From Spirometra erinaceieuropaei (taxonomy: Eukaryota > Platyhelminthes > Cestoda > Diphyllobothriidea > Diphyllobothriidae), in contig CACRXP010000048.1 in NCBI GenBank assembly GCA_902702965.1, forward strand, positions 960,994 through 1,024,993: a stretch of DNA of 64,000 bases, read 5' to 3'. A program made the translations under genes and the position numbers. Position 1 is the first letter of the stretch, and each line of letters begins with the position of its first letter. This document shows, one piece after another, positions 14,856-27,249 of the stretch. A model generated the notes under the pieces. That model saw nothing but the letters and a program-made list of their open reading frames with translations, had not been told where the DNA came from and made no database searches.

Positions 14856-15426
14856 CATTCCTTTCGGTGACTTTATTCCTTCTTCATCCCCTGAAGTCTT
14901 TTGCGAGTTTTTGGCAACAAAGATTCCTCACGGTGTTAAAGCGAATACTGTTGATATGACACGCATAAGTAGCGTAAGACTGAATTCCTAAGGGCGCATA
15001 GTTCACTGTTTATTTACGGGTTTGTTACCGAATGCCAATACCCGAAATAATGTAGAGTTCAGTAGACATCCATTACGAAGAAACCTGACAAAGTGTATTA
15101 TTATGATCACTTGCACAGCTCGTGAGTATGTTCAATTTAATCCGACGCTCGTTGCAGGCAGACAACTACACGTATACATACCTGTTTGCAAAGTTAATAT
15201 ATGTCAATGGATGTTGCCACTTTTATACAAACCAAAACGTATTGTCGATTGCAATATAAAATGAATTATTACACTTTTTATCATTTGGCCTATAGGTTTT
15301 TGATTAATAACAACACACCAACGATACTCAGACGGACAAGAACGACTGGATATCCATGACCAACTGCTAAATACTCAGCGAGGGCGTAAGCGACTTCACG
15401 GCGGGGAATCCGGACATACCATAAGT
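14855..15426. repeat. Tandem duplication, first unit (about 572 bases)
   Basis: Shares with the next unit CATTCCTTTCGGTGACTT, CACGGTGTTAAAGCGAAT, CTCGTTGCAGGCAG and GGACAAGAACGACTGGATA. The 80-codon frame (15,022-15,264) is partly mirrored by a 73-codon frame in unit 2, as expected from the DNA duplication. I do not take it as coding. Confidence 0.7.
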
Positions 15427-16025
15427 GTCATTCCTTTCGGTGACTTCATTCCTTCTTCATCCTCTGAGGTCTTTAGCGAGCTTTCAGCATCAAAGATTCA
15501 TCACGGTGTTAAAGCGAATGATGTAGATAAGGCACGTACAAGCAGCGTTAGACTGAATTCAAGGAGCGCATTTTTATATAGTTTGCAATTTACTTGGTGG
15601 GTATAATACCGAATGCAGAATACGGGAAGTAATGTTCAGCGCTCAACGGTGAATATATGCATTGTGAAGAAAACATTTATAGTGAATTAGTTTGATCACT
15701 TACACAGTTCTTGGGTATGTTCAATATAAGGCGACGCTCGCTACAGGCAGGCAACAACATGTATACAAACATTTTTGCAACGTTGATATATCTCAGTGGA
15801 CAGTGCGAAATTACCCCAAACCAAAACATAATGTCGAATCGCAACAGAAAATAAATTATTTAAATTATTTGCAATTTGTGTACAGGGTTTTGATAAGAAA
15901 TAAAACACCCTAACAGGGCTTCGAAGGACAAGAACGACTGGATAGCCATGCGCAAAACCTGCTTACTCAGAGAGAGATTCGTATGCGCGTCTACGGGCAA
16001 GGAACCAGGATATGCCATACCTATC
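15427..16025. repeat. Tandem duplication, second unit
   Basis: Direct neighbour and diverged copy of 14,855-15,426. It ends at CCATACCTATCATTG, which corresponds to CCATAAGTGTCATTC at the junction. Confidence 0.7.
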
Positions 16026-16029
16026 ATTG

Positions 16030-18800
16030 TAATTCGTGTTTAATTAAAAATTCGGCAGTCTAGACGAAAATAACTACACCTACACACGCGCACAAACATC
16101 TGTGTGCCTTCTTACCAGATATGTATGTGTGCTATAATTTCGTCAAGATTAGGTGGACCAAACCAGAAGAAAAAATCGGAATGCAAAAGAAAAATGTTGT
16201 ATTTCAAACCATTTTTCGCAGAATTCAATGGCTTTTGCTCATGCGTATTTACTACTTCAGAGCTAAAACGGCCAAACGTTGAAGAGTTACACGAAGCAAG
16301 TTAGGCCAACATTATTTGACGCCGCATCTGTTGCAAGCCTATTGAGCATTTTTAAAATGTTTTTTCTCCAGGCCGCTTTAAAGGGCGTCAAAATATTATC
16401 TTGTGGAACAATGGCGTCCACATATAAGTCGTTGAATACGAGTGCATCTAAATGGAACACTCTTCTCTCTGCCACATTGCTGGATAAAATGAAAAACTTG
16501 GCGACAGCAGACACGTCCTCCACATCAAATTGCATGAAATTGATTGTCGTGAACTGGAAGCCACGAGAGCGTGTACTGTGGGTTCTCGACTAAAGCAGAC
16601 ATTAGAATGTACGACAACATCTTTACTTTCGTCACTCAATGAATATGAGTCAACGTGTTCGACGTGAAGCATTGGTTAGTGTGTTGGCATTTAGTTTGTC
16701 ATGACAGTATAGTTTGGATGGATACAATTATAATCACACAAGGCAATCTAGTACGCTCTGTTATTTAGGCGATCTCAAAGTATGGCAGAAACACGGCATT
16801 TTCGACTACACCAAACATGAACAAGAAAAAAATAGTTGCCTTTTCGTTCCCCTTTAATTAAACTGGCTGGACAATAAAAAAAAACTTCTTAATCCGTTAA
16901 TTCATCTCGAAATAACTGTGAACACCTCGGCGTCTCGGTGGGATTAGAAACGACGTCGGAGCGAATTATATCCCATTTGAGTCATCCGTTAATAAGAATA
17001 CTGATAATTACGGTATTTCCTGCCGTAAACAAATTCAAAAGTTGGTTTTTTTTTAATTTAATGAACATTTTAGCGGAAAGTCACTGCCTCTATTCAATAA
17101 CACCAGTCGTGCTATTTAACCGGCAAATTCAATTTATGCATTTAAGCGGATGATCGCTGGCAGTAAAGCTTCTCATAAGATACCGACTATGTGATTTGCA
17201 TGAGAACGCATCTTGCCCTTAATTCAGGCAATTTTCAAATAAATTCATGCATTGTTAAAGAAAACACTATATCTGGTTGCTCCCACCCGTCAACCTTATT
17301 AAGCTTACATTGAGAGAGACTTTAATGCTTATTCGTGGTAGCGTAAGATTGCATTCCAGTTGTATCATCCAGAACTCTCGAACGCCAGCAACCGTGGAGC
17401 ATGAATGCAGTGTCGGATCGGTTTCAGCGGCCATCCAAAAATGCGTTACACTGTACCCCGTGTATTGCAATTTTAGGTAAAATTCGGCATTCGCATGCAG
17501 TCTTTGCAGCAAGACATCGTATAAATGGAAGGTCCCTCGCGTGCCTGGACAAAACTTCCATGCTAGAATAGAAATGTATCAAGCATTAAAAAAAACCCCA
17601 CGTTGACTGAATGATATTTTAAACTGATGTTGACAAAAACAATTTGAGAGATTAGTGATAATGAAAATGGTTAACATACCTATGCCTTTTTGTAAACGGC
17701 CCTACAATGCTTCAGCTTTAAATATTCTGTCGAATGTATACTAATTTGCTGGGGATAATCGTATGCACATAATCTAAATGCAACTTGGTACGAAGTAAGC
17801 CATCGAGGCCTTGAATATTAACGCGTACTGAAAAGGACGCATTTAGTTAATGTTCATTTATATGTCTCTATGTTACGAATAAACGTTTGGATTTCCCAAT
17901 ATATAAATTAGTTTAGTAGTAAACGCCGTTCATATGCTCTCTATGTTGGGACTTTTAATTAAGGATCGATGCAGATTGACCGATGCGTTCCGCCAGCACA
18001 TCGGCAAACAATGCTAAGATACAAGAGTAATTATTTCCTAAGCATTACATTTTGCATTAAAAGTTTCAACCAAACTTACATTTATCCACTTTAGTCTTAC
18101 AGGCCCTGTGCGATGGTAAATGCAGAAGTAGCATAATTAATTTAATAAATAGGCTAAAGGGCATGGCTGATGATGAAGTAAAACTGTTTATTTTCGTATT
18201 TTAGAAACCATTTATACATGACACAGATAACCAATAAAATCATTTGGAGCAAGACTATGCGAAATTTTGCAGCGTTATTTTACGCATATCGATAAAAGGT
18301 TACAGTTACCGCAGAACAGTAAGTACACCATCTTTTGGAAAACACCTAGTGCCATAGCCATCACACGTTACCATTGCGCAGTAAACTGCTCTCAGTAAAC
18401 CGTAAATTTGAGAAGGAATGCAATTTTAACAATCTCTTGACGGCACCAGAATTCTTTTGTGTGATAAGTGGATATCAATATCGTCGGATAAAGTGAATTG
18501 ACGCTAGCTTGTGCAAACAGCGTTTTCATTCCACGCAGGCTCCAACGACTACTTCGACAGTAATAAAATTTCAATGTACATTTCACATTATTTCAGGCTT
18601 GAAATCTTCAGCTTCGAGAGGACTGCACAATACGCAGTAAACCTTTTCTTTAACCACAACAATCTATGCCTGTGAATGTATTTGTCAGGGAGGGAAATTA
18701 GAAAATTTTGGAAAGAAAATTATCAATAATTAAAAGTGAATGGCGTTCCGCGGACATTGCTGCTATTACTATCAATACTTCTATACGAATGCCAATAAAA
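16030..18800. other. No supported gene
   Basis: Overlapping frames of 104 (plus) and 82 (minus) codons at 16,279-16,593 lie opposite each other. Neither has a motif I recognise or a start context that decides between them. Confidence 0.4.
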
Positions 18801-18870
18801 ATATTGTGATGATTGTGGTTGTGGTGGTGGTGACGGCGGTGTTGTTGGTGTTGTTGTTGATGGAGGCGTT
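18800..18870. repeat. GTT/GGT low-complexity tract
   Basis: An imperfect G/T-rich triplet tract (GTGGTTGTGGTGGTGGTGAC, then GTTGTTGGTGTTGTTGTTG). On the minus strand it gives an artificial Pro/Thr/Ser-rich frame. Confidence 0.7.
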
Positions 18871-19249
18871 GCTCTCTGCGGCCAGCGTCGTGCTACCACG
18901 TTAACACGCATATCAGGTGTCTAGACGCACCAGATCTGCGTGACAATTTGTGCTTAAACCACACCCTGACGCAAAATTGGGGAATAACTTCATCGATTGT
19001 ATTTTGACGATGAAATACGGCAATAGAAACTGCTCAATGCAGGTGGTTTAGCGCTTAATTCCCGTGAGATTGGGATTCAGCGTAAGATTAGGTGAAGGGG
19101 TAAACTAAGAGCAGACCGTAAATTCACTTCCTGGCATTAAGCGAAATGCCGCTTACGTTTCAGAGACGATGAGATGGTTAGTGTTCACGTTTCTTACCAT
19201 TATCGGCGAATGCAACTTGCGCAATTAAAGAGAATACGCAGGTAATATT

Positions 19250-19450
19250 TCATGTAACCCTACCATATAAGTGCTCCAACAAACCTTTGCATAAACCCCT
19301 AACATGAATCAACTCACAAATCTTAGAAAATGATTTCTGAAATCTCATGGCGAATGTAGACTTCTGCCCAAAGCTGGTTCATTCCACTGCATATTTAATG
19401 GCCAATTGTTGGTAGGGGATGTGTTGGTGTGAGTGGTTTTAGCTGTTTTA
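19250..19450. repeat. Direct duplication, left copy (about 200 bases)
   Basis: ACCATATAAGTGCTCCAACA, CCCCTAACATGAATCAA, GTAGACTTCTGC and GTGTTGGTGTGAGTGGTTTT recur about 325 bases downstream. No gene is seen. Confidence 0.7.
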
Positions 19451-19576
19451 GTTCTCTTGACAAATGTTTACAAAATAAGTAAAGCGCTGTAAGTGTTTAA
19501 TGTGGAATATGTATCCAATGAGTTCCAAGAAAAGTAAGAACAAAGACGTACGTATTGTGAATGCGCTGGTAATTTT

Positions 19577-19780
19577 TCTTGTTACACTACCATATAAGCG
19601 CTCTAACAAACCTTTCCATATACCCCTAACATGAATCAAATCAAAAAAATCTTAAAAAAGGATTTCCGAAATCGCATAGCGAATTTAGACTTCTGCACAA
19701 CGGTGTTTTATTCCGCGGCATATTTACTGGTAAAATGTTGGTAGGGACTGTGTTGGTGTGAGTGGTTTTAGTTGTTTATT
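19577..19780. repeat. Direct duplication, right copy
   Basis: Copy of 19,250-19,450 with the same order of landmarks. About 130 bases of unrelated sequence separate the two. Confidence 0.7.
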
Positions 19781-20357
19781 AGGCCAAAATAAAAATTCTT
19801 ATTGGCGTAAAATTTACTTGTCAACCCTATCATGCATTTTTGGAAATTGGCGAATATCGTCACGTCAAATGTGCTCTTAATGCATTTATTTTATCTGCTG
19901 TATTTCATCTTTACGTTTCATGCACTGTATACCGCTTACCACTTGTTCACGAATTCAACATACTTCGTTTAACTGGCTCTAAGTCAAATTGCACAGTTAT
20001 CGCGATAAGCATATCGCACTCCAAATGGATCTATTTTGGCATTACCTGGGCTGGGCGACCTCTCGGAAAAGAGCCGTTTGAAAAATAAACATAAGCAAAG
20101 TGGCCATCATTGAAAGCCCCATCAAAGTATGTAATACAATTGAGAACCGATGCCTTATAACTGGTACAGGCGCGCGTAAATCCATGGCTTACAAGATTGC
20201 ATCGTCTCTCCTGGGATGCACAAGGATATCAAAGTAGGTATACGAACGTATCTCGGCTATCAACAAAACAAGGTTCAGCGACAGAACAAAGTCCGCGTCG
20301 GCATCTTTATCGCCTCTTATAGCAGACTCGGCGGAATCCAAATTGATACGGTAAAGT

Positions 20358-21215
20358 AGGTGAACTGACTCATGAAATGTTAACGGAAATTTGGAAATGT
20401 ATTTCCGTTTTGAAGAGACTGATTAAGTGAGGTTGTAAAAGTAATAATTATGCAGTAAAATTCTAAAATGAATCAGATAACTCAGAGTACCTTTTTAAAT
20501 GAACGTATTTCCGACTGCATGCTATTCGGCTATCAAAAAAACGTTCAATGCAGAACAATGTCCGCCCCGACATCTTTTTTGAACCTGATACAACACTTGG
20601 CAGAGTCGAGCTGGACATGGTACCGTAGATGAGCTAACTCATGAATCGCCAACAAAAATTTTGAAGTGTGTTCTCGAATCGAAAAGATTAAGTAAGTACG
20701 GATTTTAAACTAATCATCATATATATTCCGTTTACGGACAACCATATATTTCAGTACGGTATTAAGAAGAGTCTATATGGTGTACATATTATTAGGCCGT
20801 GGATATGAGGAATAATGTTAACTTTACACGCCACATTAGCAAACAGATATGCTGATGTTTTATTAAGGGTCATTAAACGGTATTAAACAATTAAAAGAAA
20901 ACGTTATTTTCTACCGAATATATAAAAGATTAATTTTATACATTGTTTTATGCGATATAGTTGAACTTTTAATGTAATCGAAAAACATAAAACATTACCA
21001 GCTAAATCAGAAGTAACTTTTGCCAAGTATGGTTTTTGCCTGCAGTGAAAAATACATTTATTCGGAGAATGGCACAATGAGGTAACTGGATCATTATAGA
21101 ATTATACTTGACGGGGGGGAATTTTACAACGATATTAAATTAATCTTTTCGAACTGAGAACGCATTTAGAAATTTCCGCCGACAGTTCATGAGTTAGTCC
21201 CATTGCTATAGGTGC
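20358..21215. mobile_element. TIR element, copy d, with both ends
   Basis: The left end GACTCATGAAATGTTAACGG, AAATTTGGAAATG and the right end (inverted) AAATTTCCGCCGACAGTTC with ATGAGTTAGTCC form matching inverted termini of about 70 bases around an 860-base element. The left end is itself duplicated at 20,625-20,700. Internal landmarks match copy b. No coding frame is seen. Confidence 0.6.
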
Positions 21216-21229
21216 CTTGCTCTTTCCAA

Positions 21230-22640
21230 TAGTTGTTCCTGTCTCGTCAGCTGTGTGGACCTTTTCACTAGGTGACCAAAACGTTCCTCGTCATGGTTGT
21301 CTCTGAGGGGACAAAGCCGTTCGGCACCCAACGCAAAACTCCCGAGGTCGTCATGAGCTTCCGTCCCGGACACTTTTGCGGTCAAGCCTCGTGGTGCTCA
21401 ATTACCTCAAAATCATCTAAATTTCATATTGTATATTCCTCTTTTCGCTATGTCCGCTATCATTGACTTCAACGTTCTTATCAATGCCGAGCACGAAATC
21501 AGCATTGCAATTTGCCTCTTTCCTTTTCTTTTCATATATCACCCGCAGTTTGCATCACATTCATCTTTCTGACCGTCCATTGCTCATTTTTGGATTTCTA
21601 AATTTTTTCGGAGTCGGTTTAGCACGTCTCCCGGGCTCGGTGGTACAATTCCGAGGTGCCAGAATAAATTGCCTTTAACTGTACTGGGTTTTTTGTTGAA
21701 CGGACACATAAACGTGCTGTACTGCACTATTTGGGCGATCATTTCCCTTATCTGCGCCTGTCTCTGATGATGGGTTCGAGTAAGAATCCAAAAAGTCGGA
21801 GCAATGAATTTATTGTTCCGTTGATCGAATCTTCGTCTTCTAAGCAGAGACTGGTTGTATTTTCGCCATAGGAAGGGTGATGGTGTGCAGACCTGAGCAA
21901 GTATTAATCGACTACTAATTATAGCACGGTACAAAGCGGCGGGAAAGCATAGTGTTAGCAATTGAAAGCACTATCGAAACTAGAAGAACCGTAAAACATC
22001 ACTACTCAAACGATAAAAGGTAGACAAATATAACTAAATTAGAAAAAATGACGTCCCTAGTAGTTTATTTCAAATGACGAAATTGTGTTACAAAGAAAGG
22101 AAACAGTTAGTAAGCCAACATATTCAACTGTGGACAGAGTGCAGGACTTAGCGCGTATTAATCGGGTATCGTCTTGGGCACTGTCCAAAACAGCCGTGGA
22201 CAACGGAAAAGCATAGTGTAGCCAAGCGAAAGCCCCGCCGAGACACAAAGGATCATTAAGCATCCCTGTTTAAGTGCTGAAGGGTAGATAAGTAGAAACG
22301 ATGACCTTAGTGGTATGTTTTTACTATCAGTTCTTCCTTAAATTTGTACACACAACGAAAGGATATTTTAGTTTTAAATTAAATTATGTGTTTAACTAAT
22401 TTTATGTTTGATTTTCTTTGAATTTGCCGCTCGAGTGTTGGTCTAAAATCTACACGTATTTCGTGCAAATAAAATTATGCATTTCGGTAAACTATTCATG
22501 ATATATGCAGCAGCAAAACGAATGCACATAGGTCTCGCATTTTCCTAGACCCTTTACGTCACAAAACCCAATTAAACGCTATCAGCAAAATCGGAAATCT
22601 TGCGTCGATGTTGGTGAAGATATTGCACCAAATATACAGC
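21230..22640. other. No supported gene; weak internal duplication
   Basis: A 125-codon minus-strand frame (21,584-21,961) has no recognisable domain. 21,895-21,985 and 22,150-22,270 share GTATTAATCG, GGAAAAGCATAGTGT-like and GAAAGC-C landmarks, so part of the stretch is a diverged duplication and the frame is probably fortuitous. Confidence 0.4.
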
Positions 22641-23350
22641 GCGTGACCGATCTAATGAAATGTCGGCCAAATTCTGGAATGCGTTTTCATTGAAAAAAGT
22701 TACTTAAGAGGGATTTTTATACTTATTATCATGCGAAATTAACCCCTAGTATTTAAGAATTGCCAGGGTATCGGTTCTTGAATGCATTTTTTTAACCTCT
22801 AACAGAAGCCATAATTGGTAAAAATGGCTACCACAGTAACAATCATCTTTCACATTTATCTTCTACGGTCTTATAAATTCAAATTTATTTTGTAGAAGCA
22901 AGCACAATATATGCTTTCCTTTATTCATTTGGTCGAAAATCGCATGGTCTTCATATTTACTATCCGGAAAAAGTGTACATTTAGCCTGTAAAAAAGTTCC
23001 CAATTTCCGAATAAATATCAGTCCGATCTGCCATTGGATTAGCATTAAGCGATTTAAATCTGCAAGTTTCATATGTTCCGCGTAAAAAAGATCACACATT
23101 CCCCTATGCCCCAATAAGATACCATATTGAGTTCAGGAAATTTTGCAATGAATTTGGGCTATGTTGCATATTTCATGAGGAGCATTGATAAACGAACATG
23201 TGCGATGCTGTACATATCGGCACCGCACGGTCTTATAAATCTTACAAATACAACTTTTTAAAAACCCCAATACCCGTTCTCTTCGCGTAAAAAATATGAA
23301 GAAAATGTGCGCTTTTCCCAAATGAGTAAAAGAAAGCATATGTTGGTGCA
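22640..23350. mobile_element. Dispersed repeat related to the TIR element, copy 1
   Basis: Starts with a TIR-like end (ATGAAATGTCGGCCAAATTC, TGGAATGCGTTTTC). 22,860-23,250 aligns with 56,150-56,520: ATGTTGAGTTCA-like, AATTTTGCAATG, GGAGCATTG-TAAACG and GCACGG. An internal inverted repeat pairs 22,905-22,970 with 23,285-23,345. No gene is supported. Confidence 0.5.
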
Positions 23351-24500
23351 TGATTTCTATAAAATATATTCGAATTTATAAGACTACTGAAAATCAGTGA
23401 GAAAAAAAGCTATTTAAGGGCCCATTATTTACCGACTGCGCTTCCTGCATGACTCAAAAGGAACCTAACTGTTATAGGGCAGAAACACGTACGATCCTTG
23501 GTAATGGAGCGAAGTGTTTGCCAATCAAGACTGAAGGTTGGATCAGTTTCATCCCGTCCGTCTCTGATAAATGCTGGACCGGGAAAATACGCATAAAACG
23601 ATCCCAGCCATCAACTGTATAAAACAACCCGTAATACTTAGTATTCTAGCTATTCTTGAGCAAACGATTTACTATATACATACTAAAATAGCCACTCTAC
23701 TACAAATTCACGAAGAGTTCTGGGCGTCTTGGAGAGTAGAAACGACGTGAATTAACGTGATATAAAGGTCTCTTAAACATTTTAAAACTAGTGCGTCAAC
23801 CTGGAAGGACCTCACACAGGGCCGTTTATCCCAAAAATAGCAATTTGCAAGGCTAACAGAATCGAAGCTGTCAACTGGAAGGAAGGAAGCTCAAGGCAGA
23901 AACCTTGCGCACCAACAATCTAAACATACAACATTTTTCATCGTGTCCACGCTGTGAACGGACAGTCCTGGTTGGGTCTCCTTCCACGCTTTGCCATACT
24001 AACGGAACGCACCTCCTATCTATAAAATGTATTAACTCGGATTCAATCTGTCACAACAATGAATTTTGTTAAATTATCTTTTAACTGGAAAAGAGTGGTT
24101 GACGCAAACCTAGTTATTCCTTATGTGCGTTATGCTGGTCTTTTAAATTACATATGAATTGAGTCAAGTTGGTTAGCTGATCGTTTACAGTAGAACGTCA
24201 ACAACGTAAAAGGGCACATAAATATTATGAGTTATCATTAAACTTAAAGACACACGGCCCAGGTGAACATTATTGTTTTTCTTCTTACTTTGTGTACTGT
24301 TTTCAGTGAAATATCTAAAAAGGTCTATTCCGATATGGCGACAGTTGGATGCTATACTGTATATTGTTGTTACCTGCTACGCAGCCCTATATATAATTGC
24401 TTATCCGGCAGGAAAATTCCGAAACGTCATTGTTAACACAGCAACTCAGATATCTGAATTCGAAATCGCAATCACCTCCACTTGTTTTTATTAAGCTTTC
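23350..24500. other. No gene seen
   Basis: AT-rich. The 73-codon frame at 24,273-24,494 is hydrophobic at its start but has no other support. Confidence 0.45.
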
Positions 24501-24839
24501 TAATTTTTGAACGTTGTTATCCTACATTTAGTATAAGCAACACTCAATGCTATTCGTTTGAGGAAATCTGAGCAAAAGTATATACTGTAATGTCACATTC
24601 TATCACTTTATTTATAGTTGACAAAGAATGCTAGTTGCTAGCTGTTTTGTTGGTCAAACCCCCGTATGTAGTGTGAAAAGGCGTGATATAACATATAGTA
24701 ATAAACGTATCCAAATGATTCCAACTTGACTATTTTAAATTCTTCAGTCTGAATATCTCTGGAAAATCGACAATAACGATCTATGCATTTTGCATGAATG
24801 GCATATTTTTGTAAAATGCAGACGTTAAAATCAATGATA

Positions 24840-25669
24840 TTTAGTTATCTGATTGGCAACTGCCAATTTATGCACGACTAAACCAAAATGTAATGCTCGG
24901 GTGCAAAGTGCAGGGGATTGAAGTGTTTTTTGTAAGAGTCTTGTGGTAGGGTAGGCGCTATTTCATCTGACAGCAAAATCCTAAGTCCTCTTTATCGTAG
25001 AAAATCGACTCTACTTGAAGTGGCGTCAGGCAAACATTGTAGGCAAGTCTGTGAAGTCTACGTGTTTCGAAGAAGGGCCCCGTAAATTGCTTCAAAATAT
25101 ATAATATCAGTGATGGAATCATTTTCCAGCCGAATGCCTAGTCGTGCCACTAAGAACTTCACCATGTATAATCACTGAAACTTGAAAATTATTAGCCAAA
25201 TGTTTCGGATTTTCACTTGAACTCATCATCAGAAAAGGGCAGTGATGATACAAGTAGAGCAGAATTTATGGTACGTAGCTACGATGAAACAGTAAGAGTA
25301 CTTCAAGTAACAGCTCTTGCAATCACCGCTAGGTGGGGAAACTGATACGATGACGGCTTAACCGTCCGTATCCTAGTCGTTAATTGTCGTGATTTAGTCG
25401 TCCTTATTGGAGGTTGGTGTGAATATTGCCCGCACATTTGACTTGCTTTCGCCTCCATGGCTGCTCACCTGCGACCGTCCCGAGTGACTGATTATCCAGG
25501 GAAAATCTCAGCACAGTATATGCAAACGGGAGGTCAATGCGTGAACTGATAGATCGCGAGCCGGAGAACCGTGATCGCATCAGCTAGCGGCTAAGGCGGT
25601 TGTCACAACTTGCGAGGAATACTGCTTCCTAAAACTTAAAACTATGGCCGGATGCCGTCGAATGAGCAT
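24840..25669 (-). mobile_element. Penelope-like element B, 3' non-coding part
   Basis: Downstream part of element B on the minus strand. It aligns in blocks with 34,440-35,330: GATTGGCAACTGCC with GATTGGCACCTGTC, AAAATCGACTC in both, AACAGCTCT followed by TCACC-CTAGG, and AAATCTCAGCACA with AAATCTCGGCACA. It contains TGTTTCGGATTTTCACTTG and CATCATCAGAAAAG, a typical PLE terminal motif. No coding potential remains. Confidence 0.6.
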
Positions 25670-26569
25670 TCACGACACAGATAAATCCCTCGTCTCGTTC
25701 TTGCTGTGTGCTCGGCCGTTCGCGACTGTCAGTTTTCCGACACGGTTGTTTTTGCCGTAACTAAACCATACCCGGTAAATGGCTCCTGACGTTTCCAGCC
25801 GTGGCGGCAAGTCTTTTACAAACATGACGGGGCACTCTAATTGTTGCTTTCGGTCCATGTGCAAACCCAACTTCTAGTGGACTGCTAAGACGACAAGCGG
25901 TTTCGCAAACGTTCTATGTCTGCAAAACAGCCCGTCAAAATTTAGGGTCGGTCGCATTTTTTTCTGATCATCTTTGGGTATGCAGGGGGCTGACAAAGTC
26001 CAACAAAAAGCCATTAGCTCGCAGTACCTGCCGATGATATAATAATTACGCAACCTTGTCTTCTGTTTTACTCCAAAGCGTATGAATGTGCAGATTAATC
26101 GTCCATACGCAACTGCCATTGTGCCTGATTGGGTGGTTATTATTTGCCGCTTCCTTGACATGTTGGTTTTTAGGCCACCACAATCCATGCTGCAAACTAG
26201 AAAATCCAAAAGTGCCAACCGATTTTTCTCGTCGTCGCAATCTAAGTTAGAATGCTTAAAAGGAGAGCTTTGAGACGTTCTTTGAATACCCGCACTAGAT
26301 GCCGCTCGAGGAGGACGACGACGCATTTGTTGCCCTGCCAATTCCTTCGACGACAGTTTTAAAGGAGCCGTGCTAGAATGCTGAGCGCCTCGAAAACTTT
26401 GTGTTAACCGCAGATTTGCATAAAACACACTTTGGCAACGCGTTATAGTCGAGACGCCTGCCCAGAAACCGAATCTGCGAATATATAGACCACTTTCGAA
26501 TGGCGAATATTTTCCAACGTCAAGCCGATCGCATCGCATCGCGCCGAAGGAGATTACTGATAGAGGCAT
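25670..26569 (-). pseudogene. Penelope-like element B: internally deleted reverse transcriptase with GIY-YIG endonuclease
   Basis: A single minus-strand frame of about 300 codons, broken only by TAG at 25,874-25,876. It starts with the PLE N-terminal region (GKYSPFESGLYIRRF, later KLSSKELAGQQ) and then passes within a few dozen residues to the far end of the reverse transcriptase (LALLDFLVCSMDCGGLKT, then a segment matching the thumb region). The palm with its catalytic Asp residues is missing, so the copy carries a large internal deletion. After the stop comes a decayed GIY-YIG domain (KDLPPRLETSGAIYRVW, then NNRVGK where YVGE is expected). PLEs copy RNA into DNA at chromosome breaks or ends; this copy cannot do so. 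A matching element lies at 34,440-37,175. Confidence 0.75.
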
Positions 26570-26589
26570 ACAAATAAGACCAATGAAAC

Positions 26590-27240
26590 ATCAATAGTAG
26601 TGAAAATCCGATTCCCAGGTGGCATATCAAAAGAAGAGGGGGCGTTCACCGGGAGGGGTTTATTTGAGATCCGACGTTTCGGGTAGTTTATCCGTGTACC
26701 CAACTTCAGGGACTGGGAGGTCCTGTGCACAGCACTCCTTATTATGGCGCCCTTTGTCCAATGCGTGATCCGCCAATGCCGTCTGTGTGGCTGCATCCAA
26801 CCCGCATGTCACCGTGACCTGAATCGCCCCCGTCGGCCGCGGTGATGACTGACGGCCCCGATTGTCCCGCGTTGTGACTGTCCCCCGCCAAGAAGGTTCG
26901 TAAAGTCAGATAGGGGGAGGCAAATTGATGTGGCGGTTGACAGAGCGGTCGGTGGACATCCAGGCTTCTTGCACTTGCCTTGCTGTGTGATCGCTGCCTG
27001 GCCCACAATCTCAACGGCGTCAAAGTTGAAGATGTGTCCCATTTGCGCGGCATGGGTTGCTACCTCCGACTTTGGGTCCAACCTTCGCACGGCCAACTTA
27101 TGCTCGTGCATTCGCGTTTGCAGCCGTCGGCTGGTTTCCCCAACGTAGTTGCAACTTCCGCAGCTGCATTGAAGTCGGTAGACAACGGCCGACATCTCCT
27201 GCTTAGGGATCGGGTCTTTCGGCCGCATCATCAATGAAAC
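26590..27240 (-). pseudogene. Penelope-like element A: GIY-YIG endonuclease 3' fragment
   Basis: The 5'-truncated end of a second PLE. From 27,234 downward it reads RPKDPIPKQEMSAVVYRLQC, then CSCGSCNYVGETSRRLQTRM and HEHKLAVRR: the GIY-YIG endonuclease with its VVY and YVG signature, the conserved Arg and His, and a Cys cluster. The frame then shifts at about 26,970 (WMSTDRSVNRHINLPPP) and again at about 26,915 (LTLRTFLAGDSHNAGQSGPS), ending at 26,742. The remainder to about 26,590 is its 3' tail. It keeps more of the endonuclease signature than element B and lies directly upstream of B's N-terminal part, so the two elements are nested or in tandem. Confidence 0.8.
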
Positions 27241-27249
27241 AGTTCAGAA

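Noticed and set aside
16279..16593. 104-codon plus frame opposed by 82- and 74-codon minus frames
   Set aside because: Mutually exclusive frames on both strands with no motif. I could not decide in favour of any.
21584..21961. 125-codon minus-strand frame
   Set aside because: No recognisable motif or signal peptide, and part of it overlaps a weak local duplication that does not keep the frame.
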